Part shown: positions 43,416-51,177 of the stretch, in pieces | Position numbering within the stretch: the first letter of the stretch is position 1 | Layout of the letters: the number at the start of each line of letters is the position of its first letter | NCBI GenBank assembly: GCA_027317645.1 | Contig: DAHVQS010000007.1 | Coordinates: 3,793 to 67,792 of the forward strand | Direction of reading: 5' to 3' | Source: Paenalcaligenes sp021793095 | GTDB taxonomy: Bacteria; Pseudomonadota; Gammaproteobacteria; Burkholderiales; Burkholderiaceae_B | Length of the DNA: 64,000 nucleotides | Program-made: the position numbers and the translations under genes | The notes under the pieces: model-generated | Database searches by the model: none | What the model saw: only the letters and a program-made list of their open reading frames with translations | Told to the model about the DNA's origin: nothing

Positions 43416-45212
43416 TTAAATTGGCTCGGTACGTGCCAATAGCCATTGTAAAGCATCTTGGTTTAGATGCGGGGCTAATTCCTCGCGCACACGGGCATGA
43501 TAATCATTTAACCAACGGCGCTCTTGGGTATTTAATAATGCTACCTCGACACAACGCACATCAATAGGGCACAACGTCAACGTTTCAAAACGATAAAAGT
43601 CACCAAATTCATTTTCTGTGGCTTTTTGGGTCAAAATCAGGTTCTCGATGCGAATCCCCCATTGTCCTTCGCGGTATAAAGCGGGTTCATTAGATGTCAC
43701 CATCCCCGGTGCAAGTGCGACTGCAGCTCGCCCCGGTCGTTGTCGCCAAGAAATATTCTGTGGGCCTTCATGCACATTTAAAAAATACCCCACGCCATGA
43801 CCCGTACCGTGTCCATAATCTAAATGCGCCTGCCACAACGGTAATCGCGCAATAGCATCCAAATTTTGACCGGTGGCGCCACGCGGAAACACTGCCTCGG
43901 AAAGCGCTATCATGGCGCGTAACACCAAGGTGTAATCCCGCTTCTGAGCCGCACTGATCTGCCCCACTGGGGTGACGCGCGTAATATCGGTGGTACCGCC
44001 CAGGTACTGCCCGCCGGAATCGATCAGCAACAGACCATCTCCCTCGATCCAGCTGTATTGATCGGCCGTGGCTTGGTAGTGCGGCATGGCCCCATTGGCA
44101 TTAAACCCCGCGATGGTTGCAAAGCTGGGGCTGATAAAGCCTGGGCGCCGTGCACGCGCTGCAGTGAGCTGCTCATCCACCTCGAGCTCGCTCACAGCAC
44201 GCTCCGCCAGCGTTTTTTCTAACCACGCATAAAACTCGCACAAGGCAATCCCATCTTGGACCATTGTCTGGCGGATATGCGCCTGCTCAATCTCGTTTTT
44301 ACATGCCTTAAGCCAGGTACTGGGGTTACTCATCTCGTGCCATTGGGCATGTCGTGCCGGCGCTAAGATACCCGCAGTCACCTTATGAGGATCAAAGCAC
44401 AAACGTTGTTGCTTGGGTATTTGTGCTAAATACTCAGCTAGCTGCTCATAGGGCCGCACCTCGATCCCATCAGCGGCCAGCGCTTGCTCTATATTGGCGT
44501 CTAATTTATCCGGTGCCACAAATAACCAGCCTCGGTCTTTACCCAACAAAAGGTGGGATAAGAACACCGGGTTGTAATCCACATCAGCTCCGCGCAGACC
44601 CAATACCCAAGCAATATCATCCAAACTCGACAGTAAATGCCATTGTGCCCCTACCTCGTCCATCTCTTGGCGGATGAGGTGCAAGTTGTCCGTGCGCGAA
44701 CGCCCGATAAAACGTGCATCATGAGCATAAATAGGGGCATGCGGTAGCGCAGGGCGCTCGGCCCAAATGGCATCCAGCAAAATATCCTGTGTCTGTATGT
44801 GCCAGCCCGCATCAGCAGCAATGTGTTGCCATGACTCAAAATCGCTCAGCGGCATGACCTGAGCGTCGATGCATAACACCGCCCCTTTGGGCAGCTGCTG
44901 CTGTAAAAACTCGGTTGGTCCAGGTACGTCTGCTGCCCCCTGTTTAAACAAATTGATGCCAGAGCCCTGTAAAGATTGCTCTGCCTGCGCCCAATAGCGA
45001 CTATCCGTCCATAACCCAGCCTCATGCGCAGTCACCAACAATGTGCCCGCTGATCCCTCAAAACCGCTGAGCCAAGCTCGGCTTTGCCAATGCTCAGGCA
45101 AATATTCAGACAAATGCGGATCTGAACTCAATACCAAATAAGCATCGATTTGGTGGGCCGTCATCACAGTACGCAATGCACGTAGACGTGCGGGGATATT
45201 CACATGAGCCAT
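43416..45212 (-). CDS. Aminopeptidase P-family (M24B) Xaa-Pro peptidase
   Basis: 598-residue metallopeptidase of the long APP1-like type, with two creatinase N-terminal-like domains followed by the M24 pita-bread domain. Metal ligands are visible in LLIDSGGQYLGGTTDITRV (two Asp), HLDYGHGTGHGVGYFLNVHE (His) and TSNEPALYREGQWGIRIENL (Glu). It would release N-terminal residues next to proline in the cytoplasm. It lies downstream of scoAB but is separated by a hairpin. Confidence 0.92.
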   Translation of the reverse strand: MAHVNIPARLRALRTVMTAHQIDAYLVLSSDPHLSEYLPEHWQSRAWLSGFEGSAGTLLVTAHEAGLWTDSRYWAQAEQSLQGSGINLFKQGAADVPGPTEFLQQQLPKGAVLCIDAQVMPLSDFESWQHIAADAGWHIQTQDILLDAIWAERPALPHAPIYAHDARFIGRSRTDNLHLIRQEMDEVGAQWHLLSSLDDIAWVLGLRGADVDYNPVFLSHLLLGKDRGWLFVAPDKLDANIEQALAADGIEVRPYEQLAEYLAQIPKQQRLCFDPHKVTAGILAPARHAQWHEMSNPSTWLKACKNEIEQAHIRQTMVQDGIALCEFYAWLEKTLAERAVSELEVDEQLTAARARRPGFISPSFATIAGFNANGAMPHYQATADQYSWIEGDGLLLIDSGGQYLGGTTDITRVTPVGQISAAQKRDYTLVLRAMIALSEAVFPRGATGQNLDAIARLPLWQAHLDYGHGTGHGVGYFLNVHEGPQNISWRQRPGRAAVALAPGMVTSNEPALYREGQWGIRIENLILTQKATENEFGDFYRFETLTLCPIDVRCVEVALLNTQERRWLNDYHARVREELAPHLNQDALQWLLARTEPI

Positions 45213-45243
45213 AATGCAATCTAATTTCTATTCGTTGAACAAT

Positions 45244-45273
45244 AACGCCCGTTTTCCGTAGAAAACGGGCGCA
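45244..45273 (-). terminator. Hairpin terminator after scoB
   Basis: CGCCCGTTTTC (45246-45256) and GAAAACGGGCG (45261-45271) are perfectly complementary over 11 bases around a CGTA loop. On the minus strand the following bases are TTATTGTT, a weak U-run. It lies between scoB and the aminopeptidase gene. Confidence 0.75.
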
Positions 45274-45304
45274 TACTGATGATGCCTCGTGATGACAAAC
45301 CCGA

Positions 45305-45967
45305 TCAGGCGTTAGTGGCAACCGCGCTGACATCTAGCTTGGCCGCCGTTTTTTCTTGGACCTCTTCGACCGTCACCCCGGGCGCCAGCTCGGTCAAACG
45401 CAAACCATCATCGGTCACCTCAAACACCCCTAAGTCAGTCACAATCATATCCACCACCCCTACCCCTGTCAGAGGCAGGTTGCATTCGGGTAATAGTTTG
45501 AGATCAAAGGTACCGTCTTTTTTCTTGACCACATGATCCATCAAGATCACCACGCGCTCGACACCGGCCACTAAATCCATGGCGCCGCCCATGCCTTTGA
45601 CCATTTTCCCGGGGATCATCCAATTGGCGAGGTCACCGTTTTCGGAAACCTGCATGGCCCCCAAAATAGCCAAATCAATCTTGCCGCCACGGATCATGCC
45701 AAAAGACTCTGCAGAAGAGAAAAAGGACGAGCCGGGCAAGGTGGTCACGGTTTGTTTCCCCGCATTAATCAAGTCGGGGTCAACCTCATCCTCACGAGGA
45801 AAGGGACCAATCCCTAACAGACCGTTTTCTGATTGTAGCCAGACAGTCATCCCCTCGGGGACGTGATTAGCCACCATCGTCGGCATACCAATGCCTAAAT
45901 TGACATAAAAACCATCACGCAGTTCTTTGGCTGCGCGCGCAGCCATTTCATCTCTAGTCCATGCCAT
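45305..45967 (-). CDS. scoB: Succinyl-CoA:3-ketoacid CoA-transferase subunit B
   Basis: 220 residues. The catalytic glutamate lies in LQSENGLLGIGPFP and the N-terminus has GFYVNLGIGMPTMVANHVPEG. With ScoA it moves CoA from succinyl-CoA to acetoacetate or a related 3-oxoacid, feeding ketone bodies into central metabolism. Start at the ATG behind a perfect AGGAGG. It follows scoA by 12 bases. Confidence 0.95.
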   Translation of the reverse strand: MAWTRDEMAARAAKELRDGFYVNLGIGMPTMVANHVPEGMTVWLQSENGLLGIGPFPREDEVDPDLINAGKQTVTTLPGSSFFSSAESFGMIRGGKIDLAILGAMQVSENGDLANWMIPGKMVKGMGGAMDLVAGVERVVILMDHVVKKKDGTFDLKLLPECNLPLTGVGVVDMIVTDLGVFEVTDDGLRLTELAPGVTVEEVQEKTAAKLDVSAVATNA

Positions 45968-45979
45968 TTTTGGCCTCCT

Positions 45980-46678
45980 TTAACTTTCACGCACTGTACG
46001 GTGTTCTATGTATTTTGCGGGGTTTTCATTAAGAACAATACGATCCACAAACACCCCCGGCAGGTGCACATGGTCAGGATCGATGTCACCGACCTCAACC
46101 AGCTTTTCCACCTCAACAATGGTGATTTTGCCTGCCATCGCGACCTCGGGATTAAAGTTACGCGCGGTTTTGCGAAATACGAGGTTGCCGCTCTTGTCGG
46201 CGAGATCTGCTTTAACCAGAGAAACATGGGGCACAATCGCACGTTCGAGAATGTACTCACGACCGTCAAACTCGCGGCTTTCTTTGCCCTCGGCGATCAT
46301 TGTCCCCGCACCGGTCGCCGTAAAAAACGCCGGGATACCTGCCCCACCCGCGCGCAATCGCTCTGCGAGGGTGCCTTGGGGGGTAAACTCAATTTCAATA
46401 TCGCCTGCGAGATACTGACGTTCGAACTCTTTGTTTTCCCCAACATAAGAAGAGATCATCTTGCTAATTTGACGCGTATCCAGCAGCTGTCCCAGCCCCT
46501 TGCCATCGACCCCAGCGTTATTACTCACCCCGGTCAGGTTTTTAACCCCGGTATCACGTAGTGCGGTAATCAAGGCCTCGGGGATACCACACAAACCAAA
46601 GCCGCCTACCGCAATAATTTGCCCGTCAGCAACGACGTCCTCCAGAGCGGCCTTTGCACTGGGATATACTTTGCTCAT
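45980..46678 (-). CDS. scoA: Succinyl-CoA:3-ketoacid CoA-transferase subunit A
   Basis: 232 residues, with the CoA-transferase family 1 block VGGFGLCGIPEALITAL and VSNNAGVDGKGLGQLLDTRQI near the N-terminus and FFTATGAGT later. It partners ScoB. The ATG is preceded by AGGAGC. The promoter region upstream carries an 11-base inverted repeat, suggesting dedicated regulation. Confidence 0.95.
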   Translation of the reverse strand: MSKVYPSAKAALEDVVADGQIIAVGGFGLCGIPEALITALRDTGVKNLTGVSNNAGVDGKGLGQLLDTRQISKMISSYVGENKEFERQYLAGDIEIEFTPQGTLAERLRAGGAGIPAFFTATGAGTMIAEGKESREFDGREYILERAIVPHVSLVKADLADKSGNLVFRKTARNFNPEVAMAGKITIVEVEKLVEVGDIDPDHVHLPGVFVDRIVLNENPAKYIEHRTVRES

Positions 46679-46712
46679 TGATGTGCTCCTGTAGGTATTA
46701 GAATTGTCTTTA

Positions 46713-46743
46713 TGAGGTGTTACACACTAATAGTAACGCCTCA
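46713..46743. promoter_or_regulatory. Inverted repeat upstream of scoAB, candidate operator
   Basis: TGAGGTGTTAC (46713-46723) and GTAACGCCTCA (46733-46743) are complementary at 10 of 11 positions with a nine-base spacer. It lies 35-65 bases before the scoA start codon on the minus strand, where a promoter is expected. No regulator gene is next to scoAB. The rest of the 308-base gap (46679-46986) up to the ETF-QO gene holds no credible gene. Confidence 0.5.
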
Positions 46744-46986
46744 AAGCTTTGTATGCTAGGAAACAGACCAAAAAAATTAAAATTCAAATATATGCCCACA
46801 CTAAGATCCAGTATTGATAAATTTGCCTCTTTTTACTAGGCAGAGGGCGTACACGGCGGTATAGTAGTCTGTTTATTATTTGTCAATCCAGAATAGCCCG
46901 AAAACCAGAACAGCATCAACAATACAGGGCCCGCAACAGCGTGGTAAATACTGGCCTATAGAAAATAAGTATTTGGAGATTCAGAT

Positions 46987-48633
46987 ATGTCAGAACGCGA
47001 CTCTATGGAATATGATGTCGTTATCGTTGGGGCTGGCCCCGCAGGTCTAGCCACCGCCATACGGCTCAAACAACTTGCCAACGAAGCACAAACAGATATC
47101 AGCATTTGCGTCCTGGAAAAAGGCCCCGAGGTCGGCGCACATATTTTGTCAGGTGCAGTGATGGACCCCAAGGCACTGAGTGAGCTCATCCCTGATTGGA
47201 AAGAAAAAGGCGCTCCACTCAACGTTCCCGTGACCGAGGATCGTTTTCTTTTTTTGGGCCCCGATAATGCCCGTCAAACGCCCGGCTGGCTGCTGCCCGA
47301 TACCTTTAAAAACGAGGGCAACTACGTCGTTCGCTTGGGCGAGGTGACCCAATGGCTAGGTGAGCAGGCCGAGGCATTAGAGGTCGACGTGTTTCCGGGC
47401 TTTGCCGCCGCTGACATCCTATACACTGATGACGGCGCCGTGCGGGGTGTGGTGACAGGCGATATGGGCTTGGCAGCTGACGGCACACCAGGTCCTAATT
47501 ATCAGCCGGGCATGGAGTTACTCGCCAAATACACTATTTTTGCTGAGGGCTCACGGGGACATCTGGGCCGACGCCTCATTGAGCGCTTCAAACTCGACGA
47601 GGATCGTAACGCCCAGAGCTACGGCATCGGTATCAAAGAGATGTGGGAGGTCGACCCCAGTCAATCTCACCCCGGTTTAGTCGTGCATACCGCCGGTTGG
47701 CCCTTAGATGCAGATACCTATGGGGGCTCTTTCCTTTATCATCTAGACAATAACCTAGTAGTCGTGGGCCTTGTGGTTGGACTTGATTATGCCAACCCGT
47801 GGTTATCCCCCTTCGAAGAGTTTCAGCGCTATAAAACGCATCCTGCGATTCGCAGCACCTTTGAGGGGGGCAAACGCATTGCGTATGGCGCCCGCTCACT
47901 GACTGCCGGCGGCCTGATGTCATTGCCCAAGCTCGTCTTTCCCGGTGGCGCGATGGTAGGATGCGAGGCCGGCTTTTTAAACGCCGCCCGCATTAAAGGC
48001 AGTCACGCTGCTATCAAAACAGGCGCCTTGGCAGCCGAGGCATTGTTTAATGCGCTTCAAGAAGGCCGCGCACATGATGAGCTCGCAGCCTATCCTCAGG
48101 CCTTTGAGCAGTCCTGGCTACATGATGAGCTCCACCAATCGCGCAACTTTAAACAATGGTTTAAAAAAGGGCGCACTGTGGGCACTCTGATGACCGGTAT
48201 CGAGCAGTGGTTATTGCGTGGCAAATTCCCTTGGTCGATAAAAAATACGAAGCCCGATCACAGCTACTTAAAACCTGCTGATCAATGTCAGCGCATCGAG
48301 TATCCCAAGCCCGATGGAGTGCTCACCTTTGATCGCCTGAGCTCGGTGTACCTCACCAATACAAACCATGAGGAAGAACAGCCCGTACACCTGACCTTGA
48401 CCAACCCTGACATCCCTGTCGATATTAACCTCAAAACCTTTGCGGGCCCTGAGGCGCGCTATTGCCCTGCAGGGGTGTATGAGTTTATTAAAGATGACGA
48501 GGGCAAGGACAAACTACAGATCAATGCGGAAAACTGCATTCACTGTAAAACCTGTGACATCAAAGACCCCGAGCAAAATATTGTTTGGGTCACCCCCCAA
48601 GGGGGCGAGGGCCCTGTTTACAGCGGCATGTAG
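46987..48633 (+). CDS. Electron transfer flavoprotein-ubiquinone oxidoreductase
   Basis: Inner-membrane-associated enzyme passing electrons from ETF (fatty-acid and amino-acid oxidation) to ubiquinone. 548 residues: FAD motif DVVIVGAGPAGLATAIRL at the N-terminus, and a C-terminal 4Fe-4S ferredoxin-like end with CPAGVYEF and CIHCKTCDIKDP supplying the four cysteines. It is monocistronic, divergent from scoAB, consistent with shared catabolic use. Confidence 0.96.
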   Translation: MSERDSMEYDVVIVGAGPAGLATAIRLKQLANEAQTDISICVLEKGPEVGAHILSGAVMDPKALSELIPDWKEKGAPLNVPVTEDRFLFLGPDNARQTPGWLLPDTFKNEGNYVVRLGEVTQWLGEQAEALEVDVFPGFAAADILYTDDGAVRGVVTGDMGLAADGTPGPNYQPGMELLAKYTIFAEGSRGHLGRRLIERFKLDEDRNAQSYGIGIKEMWEVDPSQSHPGLVVHTAGWPLDADTYGGSFLYHLDNNLVVVGLVVGLDYANPWLSPFEEFQRYKTHPAIRSTFEGGKRIAYGARSLTAGGLMSLPKLVFPGGAMVGCEAGFLNAARIKGSHAAIKTGALAAEALFNALQEGRAHDELAAYPQAFEQSWLHDELHQSRNFKQWFKKGRTVGTLMTGIEQWLLRGKFPWSIKNTKPDHSYLKPADQCQRIEYPKPDGVLTFDRLSSVYLTNTNHEEEQPVHLTLTNPDIPVDINLKTFAGPEARYCPAGVYEFIKDDEGKDKLQINAENCIHCKTCDIKDPEQNIVWVTPQGGEGPVYSGM

Positions 48634-48677
48634 TCACCTTTAGACCAGTTCAAACAAACCACTGGCCTAATCACATA

Positions 48678-48720
48678 AAAAACGCCTGGGGTGCCATCGG
48701 CACTCAGGCGTTTCTTTTTT
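48678..48720 (+). terminator. Rho-independent terminator after the ETF-QO gene
   Basis: AAACGCCTG (48680-48688) pairs with CAGGCGTTT (48705-48713), with an inner stem GTGCC/GGCAC, followed by TTTCTTTTTT. The composite stem is about 15 pairs with a small internal mismatch. Confidence 0.9.
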
Positions 48721-48793
48721 GTCTCTAGGCGCCCTCACCACTCTACACTGTTTGGATTCACAGTGGCGCACAACCCGCTGATTTTTTTAACTC

Positions 48794-48820
48794 TTTACCT
48801 GCGCTGTTGAGTCAGGTAAA
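48794..48820. promoter_or_regulatory. Inverted repeat upstream of the NlpC/P60 lipoprotein gene
   Basis: TTTACCTG (48794-48801) and CAGGTAAA (48813-48820) are a perfect eight-base inverted repeat with an 11-base spacer, ending 61 bases before the ATG at 48882. It may be an operator or an untranslated-leader hairpin. Confidence 0.4.
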
Positions 48821-48881
48821 CTTTGCGGGGTATGCGATTTTTTTCCCCTACCCAACGCTAATAATTTTCCAATTATCTACC

Positions 48882-49550
48882 ATGCTCCCACCACAGGCCC
48901 CTCGCACCACCGTCTTTGCTCAATCTATCCGGCGTTTTACTACATTAGGCACCACTGTCGCCGCAGCGCTGCTGCTTGTCGGTTGCGCCACCCAGCAAAA
49001 CACCCAACAAAGCGCCGAACTTGATGACATGCTCAAAGAACTGCGTAGCGAACACGCCTATCGGACTCAATCCGACCCACTGGGGGCTTATTTGGCTAAC
49101 CGCGGGCTCACCGATCGGACCTTTTCATACGCCCGCGACGAACTGGGCCGTGGGCCACATGCCATGGCAGGTGAGGCATTAGATTTATTGGGGGTAAAAT
49201 ACACCTTTGGGGGCGAGGACCCCAACAGCGGCTTTGACTGCAGCGGTTTAGTTGGCTATGTTGCAGAAAAATCGCTGGGGCTCAAGCTCCCCCGCAGTGC
49301 AGCTGAGCTTGCAGGCATCGGGGATAGCGTGGCCCGCGACGAACTCAAACAAGGCGACTTGGTGTTTTTTAATACCCGAGGGGCTCGCTTTTCGCACGTT
49401 GGCATTTATATTGGGGACAATAAATTTGTCCACGCCCCACGCACAGGTGCTGTCGTCCGCGTTGAGGACATCACCGTTTCTTATTGGCAGCAGCGTTATA
49501 ATGGCGCCCGCCGCATTGATGTCAATGATGCCCAGATAGCCAGCCGCTAA
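48882..49550 (+). CDS. NlpC/P60 family cell-wall peptidase, lipoprotein
   Basis: 222 residues. Signal peptide with lipobox LLVGC (about residues 33-37), then the NlpC/P60 papain-like domain: catalytic cysteine in GFDCSGLVGYV, histidine in SHVGIYIGDN, third polar residue in FVHAPRTG. Likely a lipid-anchored D,L-endopeptidase of peptidoglycan similar to Spr/MepS. I start at the ATG 48882, just before the signal peptide; the frame is open from 48807. Confidence 0.9.
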   Translation: MLPPQAPRTTVFAQSIRRFTTLGTTVAAALLLVGCATQQNTQQSAELDDMLKELRSEHAYRTQSDPLGAYLANRGLTDRTFSYARDELGRGPHAMAGEALDLLGVKYTFGGEDPNSGFDCSGLVGYVAEKSLGLKLPRSAAELAGIGDSVARDELKQGDLVFFNTRGARFSHVGIYIGDNKFVHAPRTGAVVRVEDITVSYWQQRYNGARRIDVNDAQIASR

Positions 49551-49567
49551 ACACCCACGGCTAGCCA

Positions 49568-49876
49568 TTACAATCCCTCAACCCCTTTCTCAAGGGCCAG
49601 CTGCAGGCTCGACACCGAGCGCTTGCAGGCTAAAATCGGCACGCCGGCCTGTTGCGCCGCCGCACGAAACGATTTCATCACATTGTGGCCCAAAAAATCA
49701 GTCAATAAAATCAAAACTTCTGTGCCAGAGGGTAACTGCAATCCTTTTTTCTGGTGCGCCGGATCGCGTCCACTGATATGACGAGACACACGAATATTAT
49801 GCTGTTTTAGCAACTGCGGTATTTTACCCAGTCGATCAGCGCCTACTACCACTGCCCGTCGTGTTTGCTTTTTCAT
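49568..49876 (-). CDS. DUF2325 domain small protein
   Basis: 102 residues from the ATG at 49874-49876, which has AAGGGGG upstream; the frame extends to 50035 but without a better start. The protein reads as a single DUF2325 domain (VVVGADRLGKIPQLLKQHNI, TEVLILLTDFLGHNVMKSFR, VPILACKRSVSSL). Its function is unknown. It stands alone downstream of cysB, with a Fur-box-like sequence about 105 bases upstream, which suggests an iron-responsive role. Confidence 0.78.
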   Translation of the reverse strand: MKKQTRRAVVVGADRLGKIPQLLKQHNIRVSRHISGRDPAHQKKGLQLPSGTEVLILLTDFLGHNVMKSFRAAAQQAGVPILACKRSVSSLQLALEKGVEGL

Positions 49877-49978
49877 GATGCCCCCTTGAGTGATTGGGTT
49901 CAAAGGCAGCGATACGCTCAGCACCCCCCGAGAAAACAACGGCTCCACGAAGGACGGCTCAATGTATCGCGCGTTAAT

Positions 49979-50003
49979 GCAAATGATAACAGTTCTCATT
50001 ATC
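49979..50003 (-). promoter_or_regulatory. Candidate Fur box upstream of the DUF2325 gene
   Basis: The core AATGATAACAGTTCTCATT (49982-50000) reads as inverted AATGATAA and TTCTCATT halves, very close to the 19-base Fur consensus built from GATAAT hexamers. On the minus strand it begins TTGATAATGAGAAC, which could also serve as a -35 region. It lies between the cysB stop and the DUF2325 start. Confidence 0.65.
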
Positions 50004-50081
50004 AAGGGCAACAAAATAACGCCACACACTGCCACAATCCCAAAACTCCGGTAAAAGCGATGATGGGATGGGCCGCACTAA

Positions 50082-51017
50082 TCAGCCGTACATCGCCTCA
50101 TCTACCAAATCGCGAGTGAGCTCAGGAGAAAGCATTTCAAGGAAAAAATACATATAATCGCGCAAAAAGCTGCCCTCACGCAGTGCCACCCGCGTAATAT
50201 GCGTGCCAAACAAATGACCGGCGGGCAACCCGACAAGCCCTTTGTCGCGGCGTGGATCAAAGGCCATACCGGCAATGATGCCAATCCCCAAACCTACATC
50301 CACGTAGGTCTTGATCACATCTGCATCCACCGCCTCAAGGACGATATTGGGCTCAATAGATGCGCGGGCAAACGTCTCATCAATGATGGGGCGCCCAGAA
50401 AATCTACGGTCATAAGTGACGATGGGATACTCGGCCAGACGCTCGAGCGTTAATTCAGAGGCTCGGTTGGCGGGCAAATCGGCCAGCGGATGATCGGGCG
50501 CCACCACCACGGTGTGCTGCCAGGGATACACTGGCAACGCCACTAACCCGGGCGTTTCGGCCAGCGTTTCGGTCGCAATGGCCACATCAGCGCGCTCATA
50601 GCGCACCATCTGTGCCAAATGCGGCGGGCTGCCCTCAGAAAGGATGAGGTGGACCTTGGGAAAACGCTCGCGAAACTTGGGAATCACCCGAGGCAGTAGG
50701 TACCGCGCCTGAGCGTGGGTGCAAGCAATGGTCAGCGTGCCTGAATCATGACGCGCATATTCTGCACTGACCTTTTTGAGGTTCTCTACCTCACTCATGA
50801 TGCGTTCGATCACTAAAGATACGTCACGACCCGGCTGCGTCAACCCGCGTATGCGCTTGCCATGACGTTCAAAAATCTTGATGCCCAACTCCTCCTCAAG
50901 CTCGATAATGGCTTTGGATACGCCGGGCTGAGAGGTATGCAAGGCACGTGCCGCATCGGTTAAATTGTAGTTGCGTCGAATCGCTTCGCGGACAAAGCGA
51001 AACTGCTGTAAATTCAT
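50082..51017 (-). CDS. cysB: LysR-family regulator CysB
   Basis: 311-residue regulator of sulfur assimilation that responds to N-acetylserine/O-acetylserine. The N-terminal helix-turn-helix MNLQQFRFVREAIRRNYNLT and DAARALHTSQPGVSKAI is the CysB form, and the effector domain begins LTIACTHAQARYLLPRVI, also CysB-like. The start follows GAAGAGGAG. A near-perfect -10 and an inverted repeat lie upstream. Confidence 0.93.
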   Translation of the reverse strand: MNLQQFRFVREAIRRNYNLTDAARALHTSQPGVSKAIIELEEELGIKIFERHGKRIRGLTQPGRDVSLVIERIMSEVENLKKVSAEYARHDSGTLTIACTHAQARYLLPRVIPKFRERFPKVHLILSEGSPPHLAQMVRYERADVAIATETLAETPGLVALPVYPWQHTVVVAPDHPLADLPANRASELTLERLAEYPIVTYDRRFSGRPIIDETFARASIEPNIVLEAVDADVIKTYVDVGLGIGIIAGMAFDPRRDKGLVGLPAGHLFGTHITRVALREGSFLRDYMYFFLEMLSPELTRDLVDEAMYG

Positions 51018-51040
51018 AAAAATCTCCTCTTCAAGACGCT

Positions 51041-51071
51041 ATTATAGGTAATAAGAGAGGCGTTTCTTATT
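51041..51071 (-). promoter_or_regulatory. cysB promoter region with inverted repeat
   Basis: On the minus strand a perfect TATAAT lies at 51041-51046, 24 bases before the cysB start. Just upstream, AATAAGA (51050-51056) and TCTTATT (51065-51071) form a seven-base inverted repeat overlapping the spacer, as expected for an autoregulated LysR gene. The -35 is poor (TAAGAA), consistent with a controlled promoter. Confidence 0.5.
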
Positions 51072-51107
51072 CCATATTGTTATATGCTTACAGCCTTTGG
51101 TCATCCT

Positions 51108-51138
51108 CAAAAAGCCCACCCAAAAGACTCAGGTCAGG
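51108..51138 (-). terminator. Candidate terminator after lptF
   Basis: On the minus strand AGCCTGACC (about 51130-51138) can pair with GGTGGGCT (about 51112-51120) with a small internal bulge, followed by TTTTT (51108-51112). It is 40 bases after the lptF stop and isolates lptF from cysB. Confidence 0.5.
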
Positions 51139-51177
51139 CTCTGGTCAATGCTTTCAAGCGTGAACTCCCATCCAGGC

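Noticed and set aside
46001..46561. A 186-codon plus-strand frame opposite scoA.
   Set aside because: It lies wholly over the clear CoA-transferase gene and lacks any domain.
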